From NCBI GenBank assembly GCA_026394055.1, contig JAPKYZ010000068.1:1-51064 (forward strand): a DNA stretch of 51,064 bases, written 5' to 3'. The stretch is from Acidobacteriota bacterium (lineage in GTDB: Bacteria > Acidobacteriota > Terriglobia > Bryobacterales > Bryobacteraceae). Made by a program: the position numbers and the translations under genes. The notes beneath the pieces were generated by a model. The model saw only the letters and a list, made by a program, of their open reading frames with translations, made no database searches and had not been told where the DNA came from. Below are positions 40,130 to 49,579 of the stretch, one piece after another; within the stretch, counting starts at the first letter, position 1; each line of letters opens with the position of its first letter.

Positions 40130-41551
40130 GTGACACCGGAACAGATCTTGCAACATCAACTGGCCGGCCGCACGCGGCGGCACTTCTTCCGTGATTGCGG
40201 CGTGGGCTTGGCCAAGACGGCGCTGGCGTCGATGATGGCCGAATCGCTGTTCGGGCAAAAGAGGCCACACTTTGCGCCGAAGGCTGATCGCGTGATCTTC
40301 CTGTTTATGGCGGGCGGCCCCAGCCATCTGGAGCTGTTCGACTACAAGCCGGAGTTGGTGAAGCATGATGGGCAGCCGACGCCGCTGGAGATATTGAAGG
40401 GCAAGCGGTTTGCCTTCATGGATACGTTCTCAAAAGAGACGCCCAAACTGCTGGGCACGCGGCGGACCTTTAAGCAGTACGGCCAGAGCGGGCAGTGGTT
40501 CTCGGATCTGGTGCCGCACATCGGGTCGATCGCGGATGACTTGACGGTGCTGCATGGTGTCTCCACCGAGAACTTCAACCATGGCCCGGCCAAGCTGTTC
40601 TCGAACACCGGCTCCTTCCGGCCCGGGCGGCCTTCGATGGGCTCCTGGGTGACCTATGGCATCGGGAGCGAATCGAAAGATCTACCCGGGTTTGTGGTGC
40701 TGCAGTCGGGCCCGCGCGGACCGCGCGGTGGCGCGCAATTGTGGGGCAGCGGCTTTCTGCCGACCTCTTACCAAGGCGTGCCGCTGCGTTCCGCGGGCGA
40801 CCCGATTTTGAACTTGTCGAACCCGCCCGGAGTCTCGACGGCCGAGCAGAAGCAGACGCTCGACGTGGTGCGGGACTTGAACCAGATGACGCTTGATGAG
40901 ACGGGCGACAGTGAAGTGGCCACGCGCATCGCTCAGTATGAGATGGCGTTCCGCATGCAATCAAGCGGTCCGGACCTGATCAATATGGCCGCCGAAAGCA
41001 AGGAGACGCTGGCGATGTACGGCGCTGAGCCGGGCAAGCCGTCCTTCGCCAATAACTGTTTACTCGCCCGGCGTTTGGTCGAACGCGGCGTACGCTTCGT
41101 GCAGCTTTATCACACCGATTGGGACCACCACGACGACATCACGAAGCCTCTCGATGCCGTGGCCAAGGAAGTGGACCAGCCGGCGGCGGCGTTGATCAAG
41201 GACTTGAAGCAGCGCGGACTGCTGGACCGGACGCTGGTGATCTGGAGTGGCGAATTCGGGCGCACGCCCATGGGCGAGGTGCGGGAGAAGGGCAAAATCG
41301 GCCGCAATCACCACATCGATTCGTTCAGCCTGTTCATGGCCGGTGGCGGTTTAAAGCCCGGCGTGGCCTACGGCGCCAGCGATGATTTAGGCTTTTCGCC
41401 CGCCAGCGAAGAGATCAAGCTGCATGACGTGCAAGCCACGATCTTGAATCAATTGGGCTTGGACCACTTGAAGCTGACCTTCCGCAGCCAGGGCCGCGAC
41501 TTCCGGTTGACCGACGTGGGCGGCCGTGTCTTGAAGGGCATTGCCGGATAG
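40130..41551 (+). CDS. DUF1501 protein, copy 2, probably Tat-exported
   Basis: This encodes 473 residues from GTG 40130. The N-terminus (RTRRHFFRDCGVGLAKTALA) contains Arg-Arg followed by a hydrophobic stretch, a likely Tat signal lying later than usual. Core motifs match copy 1: VIFLFMAGGPSHLELFD, YGQSGQWFSDLVPHIG, ARRLVERGVRFVQLYH, LVIWSGEFGRTPMG and NHHIDSFSLFMAGGG. It is coupled to the preceding DUF1549 gene (6 bp). Function unknown; exported partner in the same putative carbohydrate-degrading or redox system. Confidence 0.92.
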   Translation: MTPEQILQHQLAGRTRRHFFRDCGVGLAKTALASMMAESLFGQKRPHFAPKADRVIFLFMAGGPSHLELFDYKPELVKHDGQPTPLEILKGKRFAFMDTFSKETPKLLGTRRTFKQYGQSGQWFSDLVPHIGSIADDLTVLHGVSTENFNHGPAKLFSNTGSFRPGRPSMGSWVTYGIGSESKDLPGFVVLQSGPRGPRGGAQLWGSGFLPTSYQGVPLRSAGDPILNLSNPPGVSTAEQKQTLDVVRDLNQMTLDETGDSEVATRIAQYEMAFRMQSSGPDLINMAAESKETLAMYGAEPGKPSFANNCLLARRLVERGVRFVQLYHTDWDHHDDITKPLDAVAKEVDQPAAALIKDLKQRGLLDRTLVIWSGEFGRTPMGEVREKGKIGRNHHIDSFSLFMAGGGLKPGVAYGASDDLGFSPASEEIKLHDVQATILNQLGLDHLKLTFRSQGRDFRLTDVGGRVLKGIAG

Positions 41552-41610
41552 ATCGGTACGGCACTTAGTCTATTGTAATTGGGCCGTATGGGTGTAAGCT
41601 AATAAGCACC

Positions 41611-42315
41611 ATGATGATCTCCTACCCGCTGGCGGCAAAAACCTTGCGCTGGGCGGCGCTGATGGCGGCCACGGTGCTCACCGCCTCCGCTGCTCCTGCT
41701 TGTATCTCCGGCAATACGCTGGACACTTATGCGTCACTGGGTGCGGGCGGGTGCATGGTGGGTCCGATCACCGCGAAGGACTTCGCGTTTAGCGTCGTCA
41801 GCTTCGGCGGAGGTGCGTCCTTGCTGGCGGACACCGATATTGTGGTGACGACGTCCATTAACCCGGGGCGCTATGGCTTGATCTTCTCGGCTCCGGGGTC
41901 ACCCGGTTTTGGCGTGTTGAGCGGGCAGTTTGTGAACTACCTGATCGCCTACACGTGGGACCCCTCCGGCAGCTTGCGGGGCCTCGAAGATATTCTCGAT
42001 CCCGGCGACGCCACCATCGTCACCGATGGCTGCGTGGGTGTCGCTTTTGTGGGGCCGCTGTGCGGCGGAACACCGATTCAGCTCACCGTGTCGCAAGGGG
42101 CAAAAACCCAGTTGAAGGACACGACGTTCTTTACGCCGGTGGCCGTTGTTGGGGTCCGCCACAACATCAACATCCACGCCAAGGGGAGCCCCTCCAGCTT
42201 CGACAGCCTGGAAAATTACATCCTGACGCCGGAGTTGAGCAGCTGGTCGCTGAGCTTGGCGGGACTGGCCCTAGTGGGTTGGCGCGCCCGGCGCCAACTG
42301 TTGCCGAAACACTGA
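41611..42315 (+). CDS. Secreted PEP-CTERM-like protein with PEL variant
   Basis: The 234-residue protein has an N-terminal signal peptide (LRWAALMAATVLTASAAPA) and a C-terminal sorting-type tail: TPELSSWSLSLAGLALVGW and then basic ARRQ. PEP-CTERM signals normally read Pro-Glu-Pro; here it is Pro-Glu-Leu. The middle is rich in Gly/Ser/Thr (SFGGGASLLADTDIVVT, PGRYGLIFSAPGSPGFG) and has paired cysteines, consistent with a surface or matrix protein. Sorting would need an exosortase not present in this window. The last 45 bp overlap the 3' end of the convergent kinase gene. Confidence 0.75.
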   Translation: MMISYPLAAKTLRWAALMAATVLTASAAPACISGNTLDTYASLGAGGCMVGPITAKDFAFSVVSFGGGASLLADTDIVVTTSINPGRYGLIFSAPGSPGFGVLSGQFVNYLIAYTWDPSGSLRGLEDILDPGDATIVTDGCVGVAFVGPLCGGTPIQLTVSQGAKTQLKDTTFFTPVAVVGVRHNINIHAKGSPSSFDSLENYILTPELSSWSLSLAGLALVGWRARRQLLPKH

Positions 42316-44820
42316 GGGCGGCATGCCCGGTTTCGTGGCCGGCAGCAGCGCCAAGGCGTCCCGGTCGATACGCTGGGCGTGATCGCGATCACCGGTGGCG
42401 CGCAGTGCCAGTGCCAGCACATGCAGCGCATTGGGGTCCAGCGAGTGAGTCTGGTTCACCGCCTGTTCGGCCAGCCGTAGTGCCAGGGCCGGCTGTTGGA
42501 ACTCCTGAAACGGGGTGGTGGCCAGTAGCTCGGCATAGTCGGTCATCTCCTGCAAAGCGGGATTCGCCTGTTCAACCAGGGGCTGGATGAGGGCCACGGC
42601 GCGGCGCGTCAGGTCACGAGCTTCCGCGGGGTGCTTGGCGGCCAGCAGGAGTTGGACCGCTTGCAGCAGCGCCTGCGTGCGGTCAATGCGGGTTTGCTCG
42701 TTTTGGGGATCCTCGGCCACCAGCGCCTCGGTCAGCGCCAAACTGTGCTGAATGGACTGGATCGCTTCCGGCCAACGTCCTCGCAACCTCTGCACCTGGG
42801 CCAGGTTCTTGTAAGCCTTGGCGAGCGTACGCCGCAAACCGGGGCGGGGTTTGGCCGCGATGGACTTTTCATAGGCAGTGATCGATAACTGGATCTGTTC
42901 TTCGGCACCGGTTAACTGGCCCGCCTCGGCGGCGGCCATGGCGGCCTGCTCCCGCGCGAGCGCAATGCTGTTGGTCTTGCCGGGGAAAGTGTCCGGCAGC
43001 TTCTGCGCGATTTGAAGCGCGAAGCGGAAGCTCTCGGCGGCGCCGGCGGGATCAAACAGGTTCTGCTGATTCGACCCGACGCTGAGCCACAGCCGGAGAT
43101 CCTCCACCTGCGTTTCAACCGGCGGGGTCTGATAGGCGGGGTGCTGGGCTTGCAGCTGTTGGCTGATCCGCAGGGCGGCATCGTAGTGGCTGACCGCTTC
43201 CTGACGCTGGCCCGTGCCGCTCAGCACTTGGCCCAGCTTGACGTGGACCTGTTGCAGGCGCCGCTGGTCGTCGCCACTGGCGGGGAACTCTTGATCGAGA
43301 CCGGTGGCGATCGTGAGCGCCTTGCGGAAGCTGGCGGCGGCTTGCGCGGTTTCCCCCAAGCTGGCGGCGTAGAGATTGCCCTGCACTTCGCCGATGCGCA
43401 GATATCCGGTGACCAGGTCGCGGCGTAGCGCGGGCGTGGGCTGTTCGGCGGCCAGGCGATCCAGGTATTCCAGGCCCTTGGTCACCAGCGCCGCGCGGGC
43501 GGGTGTGGGCCCTTGCTTTAAGGCTGAGTCCAGATCGTTGATGACAAAGTTGGCAAAGCTGCGCAGATCGTCGAACCGCCGCTCCGCTGCGCGTTTCTGG
43601 GTCCAGGCCACCACCCCACTGGCACCGGCGATCACCAGCAACACACCCGCCGCGGTGGTAGAGAACCGGTGGCGGCCCAGGAACTTGTAGCCCGCATACC
43701 AGAAGCTGGAGTTCCGCGCCAGTACCGGAAAGCCTTCCAGATAGCGCCGGATGTCTTCGGAGAAGTGTTGGGCGGAGGCGTAGCGGCGGTGAGGCTCCTT
43801 GCGCAACGCCATCAGCACGATGTTGTCCAGGTCGTTGCCGATGCGGCGCGGCTCCGGGTGGGACTCACCGACTTCACGCGCCATGGCCCGGCTGGGCCGC
43901 TCCGGGTTGGTCTCGCAGATGGCGTGCTCCACTTCCATCCGCGTCCCGTTCTTCAGTTCGTAGGGATGGCGGCCGGTGAGCAGCCGGTACAGGATCACGC
44001 CCAGCGAATAGATGTCCGTGGCGGTGGTGGCGTGCTCGCCCCGGATCTGCTCTGGGCTGGCGTAGTCCAGGGTCATGGGCTGCCACTGGGTGACCGTCAA
44101 GCCCATGTGCGGCGCAAATTCGGGACGCAGCAGCTTCGCCACGCCAAAATCGAGCAGTTTGGGAACGCCCGCCGGCGTGACCAGGATGTTGGCCGGTTTC
44201 AGGTCCCGGTGGATGACCAAATTCTGATGAGCGTAGTGCACCGCCTCCAGCACTTCGCGGAACAGCCGGAGCCGTTCGCGCACATCCAGTTGCTGATTCT
44301 GGCAGAACCGCTCCAGCGTTTCGCCTTCCACGTACTCGGTCACCAGGAAGGGGACACCGCCGGGCGATGTACCGGCGTCAAGCAGGCTGATGATGTTCGG
44401 GTGATTAAGCACCGCCAGCGTCTGGCGTTCGTTCTGGAAGCGGCGCAGTGCGTCCTCATCCATCAGTTCCGCGCGGATCGCCTTCAGCGCCACCAGCTTG
44501 CGGAACTGGTCGTCGGCGCGCTCCGCCAGATACACGTCGCCCATGCCGCCACTGCCTAGCTTGCGCAGAACGCGATAGGCGCCATAGCGCGGGTCAGGCA
44601 CCGGAGCATCCTTCAAGGGCAACGGCAGTGTTTCCCAAAACCCCTGCGCCTGTTGATGGCTTTCGAGCAGGGACAGCACTTCCCGCCGGAGTTCTTCGTC
44701 GCCACCGCACGCGCGCTCTACAAAGGCCGGTCGTTGGTTCTCCGGCTCCTCCAGCGCCTCGGTAAAGATTCGTTTGGCATCGTTCCAGGCGCGCTGCGCG
44801 CCGGTACCGTCAGCCAGCAT
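42271..44820 (-). CDS. Ser/Thr protein kinase with membrane segment and TPR-like periplasmic tail
   Basis: This encodes 849 residues. Residues 1-75 are a helical leader often seen in sigma-linked kinases. The kinase domain (80-360) shows LGSGGMGDVYLAE, VALKAIRAE, LVIHRDLKPANILV, KLLDFGVAKLL and LDYASPEQIRGE, all catalytic residues present. One TM at about 395-415 (STTAAGVLLVIAGASGVVAW) leads to a long helical-repeat region with TPR character. It overlaps the sigma factor gene by 11 bp at its 5' end, and the 3' end runs into the PEP-CTERM gene by 45 bp. The sigma-kinase-TPR arrangement recurs in acidobacteria. Confidence 0.93.
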   Translation of the reverse strand: MLADGTGAQRAWNDAKRIFTEALEEPENQRPAFVERACGGDEELRREVLSLLESHQQAQGFWETLPLPLKDAPVPDPRYGAYRVLRKLGSGGMGDVYLAERADDQFRKLVALKAIRAELMDEDALRRFQNERQTLAVLNHPNIISLLDAGTSPGGVPFLVTEYVEGETLERFCQNQQLDVRERLRLFREVLEAVHYAHQNLVIHRDLKPANILVTPAGVPKLLDFGVAKLLRPEFAPHMGLTVTQWQPMTLDYASPEQIRGEHATTATDIYSLGVILYRLLTGRHPYELKNGTRMEVEHAICETNPERPSRAMAREVGESHPEPRRIGNDLDNIVLMALRKEPHRRYASAQHFSEDIRRYLEGFPVLARNSSFWYAGYKFLGRHRFSTTAAGVLLVIAGASGVVAWTQKRAAERRFDDLRSFANFVINDLDSALKQGPTPARAALVTKGLEYLDRLAAEQPTPALRRDLVTGYLRIGEVQGNLYAASLGETAQAAASFRKALTIATGLDQEFPASGDDQRRLQQVHVKLGQVLSGTGQRQEAVSHYDAALRISQQLQAQHPAYQTPPVETQVEDLRLWLSVGSNQQNLFDPAGAAESFRFALQIAQKLPDTFPGKTNSIALAREQAAMAAAEAGQLTGAEEQIQLSITAYEKSIAAKPRPGLRRTLAKAYKNLAQVQRLRGRWPEAIQSIQHSLALTEALVAEDPQNEQTRIDRTQALLQAVQLLLAAKHPAEARDLTRRAVALIQPLVEQANPALQEMTDYAELLATTPFQEFQQPALALRLAEQAVNQTHSLDPNALHVLALALRATGDRDHAQRIDRDALALLPATKPGMPPSVFRQQLAPGAPTH

Positions 44821-45433
44821 AGGCCACCCGTATCTTCACACTGCCTTGTGTTTGGCCGGACTGCCTCATCTCGCGATGCAGCCAAGCCTTGGCGTGGCTC
44901 CATTCCCGCTTCACGGTCGCGGTGGAGATGCCCATCACTTCCGCCACTTCTTCCACCGTCATCCCGGCAAAGAAGCGTAGTTCCACCAAGCGGCTCTGCT
45001 CGGGATCTACTTGCGCCAGACGGTTCAGGCAACGGTCCAGATCGAGGATCTCTTCCAGATGGGCCTCGCTGACCACCATCCCATCTTCCAGTTCCAATTT
45101 CACCGCGTCGCCGCCGCGCTTCATCGCCCGGTGTTCCCGCGCATAGTCCAGCAGGAACCGGCGCATCAGGCTGGCCGCGACGCCGAAGAAGTGGGCCCGG
45201 TTTTTGAACGGTACGCGCTGGCCGCCCAGCTTCATCAGCGCCTCGTGGACCAGCGCCGTTGCTTGCAGCGTGTGGTCCGGCCGTTCCCGCCGCATGCAGC
45301 GTTGGGCGATCTGACGCAACTCACGATAGACCAGCGGGATCAGCCGGGGCGAGGCCGCTGGGTCGCCCGCCGCCAACCGCTCCAGCAGCACTGTGACTTG
45401 ATCAGGAACAACTTGGCCGGGGTTGCTGTCCAC
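44810..45433 (-). CDS. ECF sigma factor of the TIGR02999 (gvs1) type
   Basis: This encodes 207 residues from GTG 45433, which has a purine-rich Shine-Dalgarno (GGAGAGG) just upstream. ATG 45544 would add a stretch without family pattern. Region 2: PLVYRELRQIAQRCMRRERP, LQATALVHEALMKLGG, FFGVAASLMRRFLLDYAREH. Region 4: LDLDRCLNRLAQVDPEQSRL, VELRFFAGMTVEEVAEVMGI, SATVKREWSHAKAWLHREM. The sequence fits the expanded gvs1 group, usually placed next to Ser/Thr kinases. The stop lies inside the kinase gene start region (11-bp overlap), so the kinase is expressed with it and may control it by phosphorylation, which is inference. Confidence 0.92.
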   Translation of the reverse strand: MDSNPGQVVPDQVTVLLERLAAGDPAASPRLIPLVYRELRQIAQRCMRRERPDHTLQATALVHEALMKLGGQRVPFKNRAHFFGVAASLMRRFLLDYAREHRAMKRGGDAVKLELEDGMVVSEAHLEEILDLDRCLNRLAQVDPEQSRLVELRFFAGMTVEEVAEVMGISTATVKREWSHAKAWLHREMRQSGQTQGSVKIRVAYAG

Positions 45434-45811
45434 CTCTCCGCCTCTCCCTTGATTGTGGACGCGGACCAGTTTCGACGCAAGGGGAAAACGGTTCGGCTGC
45501 GGAATGTGCGAGCTCCTTTCCCTTCGCCACTGCTCGTTCACCACTGCTCCCTCACTACTGCTCCCTCATTACTGCGCGGCTGCGCAGATGGAGAGCCCCC
45601 GCAACGGCTGGGGTACCATCTCCATCTCCTCCGCGGAAATGGCCGCCGCCCTTTTCGCCTCTGGAGTGTGAGCGAAATCGGACGGTGACGATCGGCCATC
45701 TCCGCGCGCAGCGGGGCCGGCCACGGGGGTAACCGGTTCTTTCTTCCCTCAACCCGATACGCGGAAAGCGCGCGCAAACGGGATCAAAAAATGCCTAGTA
45801 CTCGACCCATT

Positions 45812-45856
45812 GACAATCGATGGGAGTTACCGCACACTTGTATCGACAATCGATGG
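45812..45856 (+). repeat. Two direct copies of GACAATCGATGG at the padR start
   Basis: The 12-mer occurs at 45812-45823 and 45845-45856, 33 bp apart. Both copies include an ATG in the same reading frame (45820 and 45853). A -35-like TTGACA overlaps the first copy (45810-45815). They may be two PadR half-sites three helical turns apart, or the result of a small tandem duplication of the start region. Confidence 0.5.
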
Positions 45857-46188
45857 AAGCAAAACACACCGCAGATTTCCTCCCCGGCACGCTGGAGATG
45901 CTGATCTTGAAGACACTCTCGCGAGGGACCAACCACGGCTATGGCATCGCCCAGCACATCCAGCAAGTCTCAGGCGATGCGCTGAAGATTGGTGAAGGCT
46001 CGCTCTACCCCGCTCTGCAACGGTTGCTGGTGAACGGTTGGGTGGCGGCGGAGTGGGGCGTATCGGAGAACAACCGCCGCGCCCGGTTCTACCAGATCAC
46101 TCCGGCCGGACGGAAGCGGCTGGCGGAAGAGGTCCGGAATTTCGACTTTGTGGTCGACGCCATCGGCCGCGTGATGGGTGCCGCGTGA
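45853..46188 (+). CDS. PadR-family transcriptional regulator
   Basis: This encodes 111 residues from ATG 45853 (MEAKHTADFLPGTLEMLILK); ATG 45820 would add 11 residues and cannot be excluded. The winged helix shows LSRGTNHGYGIAQHIQQVSG, the PadR signature EGSLYPALQRLLVNGWVAAEW and wing RRARFYQITPAGRKRL. It is the usual repressor found directly before ADOP permeases in acidobacteria, and the permease start overlaps its stop (GTGA). It probably controls the pair in response to a small ligand or membrane stress. Confidence 0.93.
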   Translation: MEAKHTADFLPGTLEMLILKTLSRGTNHGYGIAQHIQQVSGDALKIGEGSLYPALQRLLVNGWVAAEWGVSENNRRARFYQITPAGRKRLAEEVRNFDFVVDAIGRVMGAA

Positions 46189-48779
46189 GGTGGTGGAATC
46201 GTTGGCTCCATTGGCGTCGGCGCCACCAGTTGGAGCAAGACCTGGCGGAGGATCTCCGCATTCACCAGGAGATGATCGAGGACGAACTGCTTGGTCAAGG
46301 CCGCAACGCGGATGAAGCTCGTTGGGAGGCCCGACGCCGGGTGGGCAACGTCGCTTCGACGCTGGAGCAAGGCCGGGCAGCCTGGAACTGGGTTTGGCTG
46401 GACTCACTGGCGCAGGATTTGCGCTACGCCTGGCGCGGCTTGTCTTCCAGCAAGCTGTTTACGGCCACCGCCGTGCTCACCTTGGGCGTTGGGCTGGGGC
46501 TCAACACGCTTCTGTTCACGGTCTTCAACGCCTATGTACTGCGTCCGTTTGCGGTGAAGGATTCCGGTGAGTTGCATATGCTGCGGCGGACGGCGCCGTC
46601 AGGCGGGAGCTGGGAATTTAGCCTCCGTGAGTTTGGCGACCTGCGACGGCGAAGCGATGTCTTGTCCGATGTGGCTGCACTGACCTACACCAACGTTCCT
46701 GGTACGCCACGCTACTCCGTGCTGATAGTGTCGGGGAACTATTTTGAAATGTTGGGCCGGCCGGCACAGCTGGGCCGGACCTTCACGGATGATTTGGCCG
46801 GGCCCGATTCCGACCCGTACCTCGTCCTCAGCCATACCGCTTGGGTGACCAAGTTCGGGCAAGACCCGAACATCGTCGGGCACAAGGTGATGTTGCACGG
46901 CGCACCATTTGAGGTGATTGGCGTGATGCCGGAAGACTACGCCGGCACCGAGAGCGCGACACCGGATTTCTGGACACCGTTCACCATGGCCCACCGGTTG
47001 CTGGGCTCAAGCGTCGACCCGTTCTCTCCGGCGCAGCCTCGCCAGTTCCGTCTGTTGGTGCGGCTGAGGGGCAGCGTTGACCCCGTGCGGGCCGAGGAGG
47101 CCATCACTCCCTATGTGCAATCGGCCTCGGGTGGAATCTATGAGGATCCACGAAGCGTGCGGGCCAAGTTGGAAGCGCGCTCCAGCCCGGTCGCTTTGAG
47201 CCCGCAGTTGTTGATCCTTTTCGCGCCGGTGTTTGTGTCCTTTGGTTTGGTGCTGGTGGCGGCCTGCGCCAATGTGGCCAACATGCTGCTGGCACGGATG
47301 ACCAAACGCCAGCGCGAGATCGGGGTGCGCCTGTCGCTGGGGGCCAGCCGGGGCCGCATGGTGCGGCAACTGCTGGTGGAGAGCCTGTTGATTGCTTTGC
47401 TGGCCGGGGTGGCGGGGATGGCCGTGTCGCAGTTGGGACTGGTCTTTGGAGAGCGCCTGGTGCTGGCCACGCTGGGGCCTGAGTTTGCCCCACTGGTGCG
47501 CTTGCATTCGCTTGAAGCTGACTATCGCGTGGTGGGCTTTGTGCTCGCGGCCGCCGTTGCCGTCACCATCTTGTTCGGCCTGCTGCCGGCCCTGCAGGCC
47601 AGCCGGTTGAATCTGACGCAGGCGCTGCGAGGTGAGTTCGGTTCCACGTGGCGGCCCTCCAGGTTGCGCAACGCGATGGTGATCAACCAAGTGACCGTAT
47701 GCACGGTGCTGCTGATCCTATCGGGTGTCCTCTACCGCAACACCATCAACTTCCGTGCGCGGGAAACCGGAATACGCGTTCAGGATGTGATGGAGGTTGA
47801 GGTGAGGCAGGCCAAGACGCGGGAGGAGATTGCCCGGCAGTTCCCGGCCGCTGCCGTGGTGGCTCGGCCGCCGCTGCACAGCCCAGCGTTTGAGACGATG
47901 GTGACGCCCGCGGGTGCTCCTGCGGCGATGCCGGTCCGCTTCAACTACACCTCGCCCGAGTACTTTGACGTGCTGGGAATCCCGATCGTCAAAGGCCGCC
48001 GCTTTACGCGGCAAGAGGCGGAGGCAGGAGCCGCGGTGGCTGTGGTCAGCCAGGCCACGGCGCGCAAGTTCTGGCCGGAAGGGGAAGCACTGGGCAAGAC
48101 CATCCGCTTTCAGCGCGTTCAACGCCCATTCATCGGGAATGTCGACGACTTTGCCGAGGCCATCGTCGTGGGAGTGGCCAAGGATGTCATCAGTGGCTGG
48201 ACCTGGGAAGGTGATGACCCCACACTGCTCTACCTGCCCATCAACGCCGCAAGCAGACATGCCCGCGTGTTGCTGGTGCGTAGCTCACCGGAGGCGCTGC
48301 GCCGGGCGATCGAAACCGGGTGGCCGGAGGTACCGGTGCAGATCGTTCCTTTGCGGGAATGGCTGGCCATCCAGACCTATCCGCTGATGATGGCTTCCTG
48401 GGTAGGCACTTTGTTGGGCGTGATCGCGCTACTGCTGACGGTCTCCGGCATGTATGGAGTGATGGCGTATCTGGTCAGCCAACGCCAGAAAGAGATTGGT
48501 ATCCGGATCGCCCTGGGGGCACCGGCGGCTGAGATGCTGCGTATGGTGCTGAGGCAGTCGCTCCGGCTGACCGCACTGGGGTTGGGGCTCGGGTTAGTGA
48601 TGGCCCTGGGTGCGGCGCATCTGCTGGTGGCCAACGTGCAAATGAACGTACGCGCCTGGGACCCCATCGCCTATTGGTTGGGTTGCGCGCTGGTGGCGGT
48701 GGCGGCGCTGGCTGCCGCTTGGCCGCCGGCTTGGCGGGCGTCGCGCGTGGATCCGATGACCACGCTGCGCATGGATTGA
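46185..48779 (+). CDS. ADOP-family FtsX/MacB-like permease with N-terminal prefix domain
   Basis: This encodes 864 residues from GTG 46185, overlapping the padR stop by 4 bp; a longer frame from 46038 is antisense-like noise within padR. The N-terminal 70 residues (RRRHQLEQDLAEDLRIHQEM, ARWEARRRVGNVASTLEQ) form the helical 'permease prefix' domain. Two FtsX units follow: KLFTATAVLTLGVGLGLNTL, VSFGLVLVAACANVANMLLA, RQREIGVRLSLGASRGRMVR; then ALLLTVSGMYGVMAYLVSQR, QKEIGIRIALGAPAAEMLRM. The tail is ASRVDPMTTLRMD. No ATPase partner. Transport or envelope-signalling function unresolved. Confidence 0.93.
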   Translation: MRWWNRWLHWRRRHQLEQDLAEDLRIHQEMIEDELLGQGRNADEARWEARRRVGNVASTLEQGRAAWNWVWLDSLAQDLRYAWRGLSSSKLFTATAVLTLGVGLGLNTLLFTVFNAYVLRPFAVKDSGELHMLRRTAPSGGSWEFSLREFGDLRRRSDVLSDVAALTYTNVPGTPRYSVLIVSGNYFEMLGRPAQLGRTFTDDLAGPDSDPYLVLSHTAWVTKFGQDPNIVGHKVMLHGAPFEVIGVMPEDYAGTESATPDFWTPFTMAHRLLGSSVDPFSPAQPRQFRLLVRLRGSVDPVRAEEAITPYVQSASGGIYEDPRSVRAKLEARSSPVALSPQLLILFAPVFVSFGLVLVAACANVANMLLARMTKRQREIGVRLSLGASRGRMVRQLLVESLLIALLAGVAGMAVSQLGLVFGERLVLATLGPEFAPLVRLHSLEADYRVVGFVLAAAVAVTILFGLLPALQASRLNLTQALRGEFGSTWRPSRLRNAMVINQVTVCTVLLILSGVLYRNTINFRARETGIRVQDVMEVEVRQAKTREEIARQFPAAAVVARPPLHSPAFETMVTPAGAPAAMPVRFNYTSPEYFDVLGIPIVKGRRFTRQEAEAGAAVAVVSQATARKFWPEGEALGKTIRFQRVQRPFIGNVDDFAEAIVVGVAKDVISGWTWEGDDPTLLYLPINAASRHARVLLVRSSPEALRRAIETGWPEVPVQIVPLREWLAIQTYPLMMASWVGTLLGVIALLLTVSGMYGVMAYLVSQRQKEIGIRIALGAPAAEMLRMVLRQSLRLTALGLGLGLVMALGAAHLLVANVQMNVRAWDPIAYWLGCALVAVAALAAAWPPAWRASRVDPMTTLRMD

Positions 48780-48800
48780 TGAGGCGGGCTGCTATAAGAT

Positions 48801-49568
48801 ATGGGCATGCTTTTGACCTTCTGTGTGCGTGTCGCCTGGTTGATGATGGCCGCGCTTCCGATGTTGATGATGGCGCAGCCGGCGCCCGGTGCGCGTCCCG
48901 CGCGGGGCGGCATGAAGATGCCCGATCCGCTGGTGGCGGACGATCACACGGGCTTTGTGTCCATCTTCGACGGCACGCTGAAGAACTGGGATGGTGACCC
49001 CACGTTCTGGCGCACCGAGGACAACACGATCATCGGCGAATCCACCAAAGAGAATCCGCTGAAGCTGAACACGTTCCTAATCTACCGGGGCGACAAGCCG
49101 AAGGACTTCGAGCTGAAGCTGGAGTTCCGGATGAACTCGACCAACTCCGGCGTCCAGTACCGCAGCGTCGAACTGCCCGAAGTGGGCAAGTGGGTACTGA
49201 AGGGCTATCAGGCCGACATGGACTTTGTGAACACCTTCACCGGCATGCTCTACGAAGAACGCGGCCGCGGCATTATGGCGCTGCGGGGGCAGTTCACCTA
49301 CGCCGCGCCGGGGCAGAACTCGCGCGTGATCGGGCAACTACAGGATGGCGATGAGCTAAAGGGCTACATCAAGATCAACGGCTGGAACCAGTTCCACGTC
49401 ATCGCCCGCGGCAACCTGGTGACGCATGTGCTGAACGGCCATGTGACGGCGGCAATGATCGATGACGACATCGAGAAGCGGGCACTCGAAGGCTTGATTG
49501 GCTTGCAACTGCACGTGGGTCCGCCGATGAAGGTGGAGTTCAAGAACGTCTATTTGAAGAAGTACTAA
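48801..49568 (+). CDS. Secreted DUF1080 (3-keto-disaccharide hydrolase-like) protein
   Basis: This encodes 255 residues from ATG 48801; ATG 48807 is an equally possible start. The signal peptide ([20 protein letters not shown]) ends before a Pro/Ala-rich linker. The DUF1080 jelly-roll core contains [53 protein letters not shown] and the closing strand [20 protein letters not shown]. Members cleave or bind 3-keto glycosides after sugar oxidation. Many such genes accompany DUF1501/DUF1549 clusters. It stands 21 bp after the permease gene. Confidence 0.9.
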   Translation: MGMLLTFCVRVAWLMMAALPMLMMAQPAPGARPARGGMKMPDPLVADDHTGFVSIFDGTLKNWDGDPTFWRTEDNTIIGESTKENPLKLNTFLIYRGDKPKDFELKLEFRMNSTNSGVQYRSVELPEVGKWVLKGYQADMDFVNTFTGMLYEERGRGIMALRGQFTYAAPGQNSRVIGQLQDGDELKGYIKINGWNQFHVIARGNLVTHVLNGHVTAAMIDDDIEKRALEGLIGLQLHVGPPMKVEFKNVYLKKY

Positions 49569-49579
49569 CCAGAGCAGAT

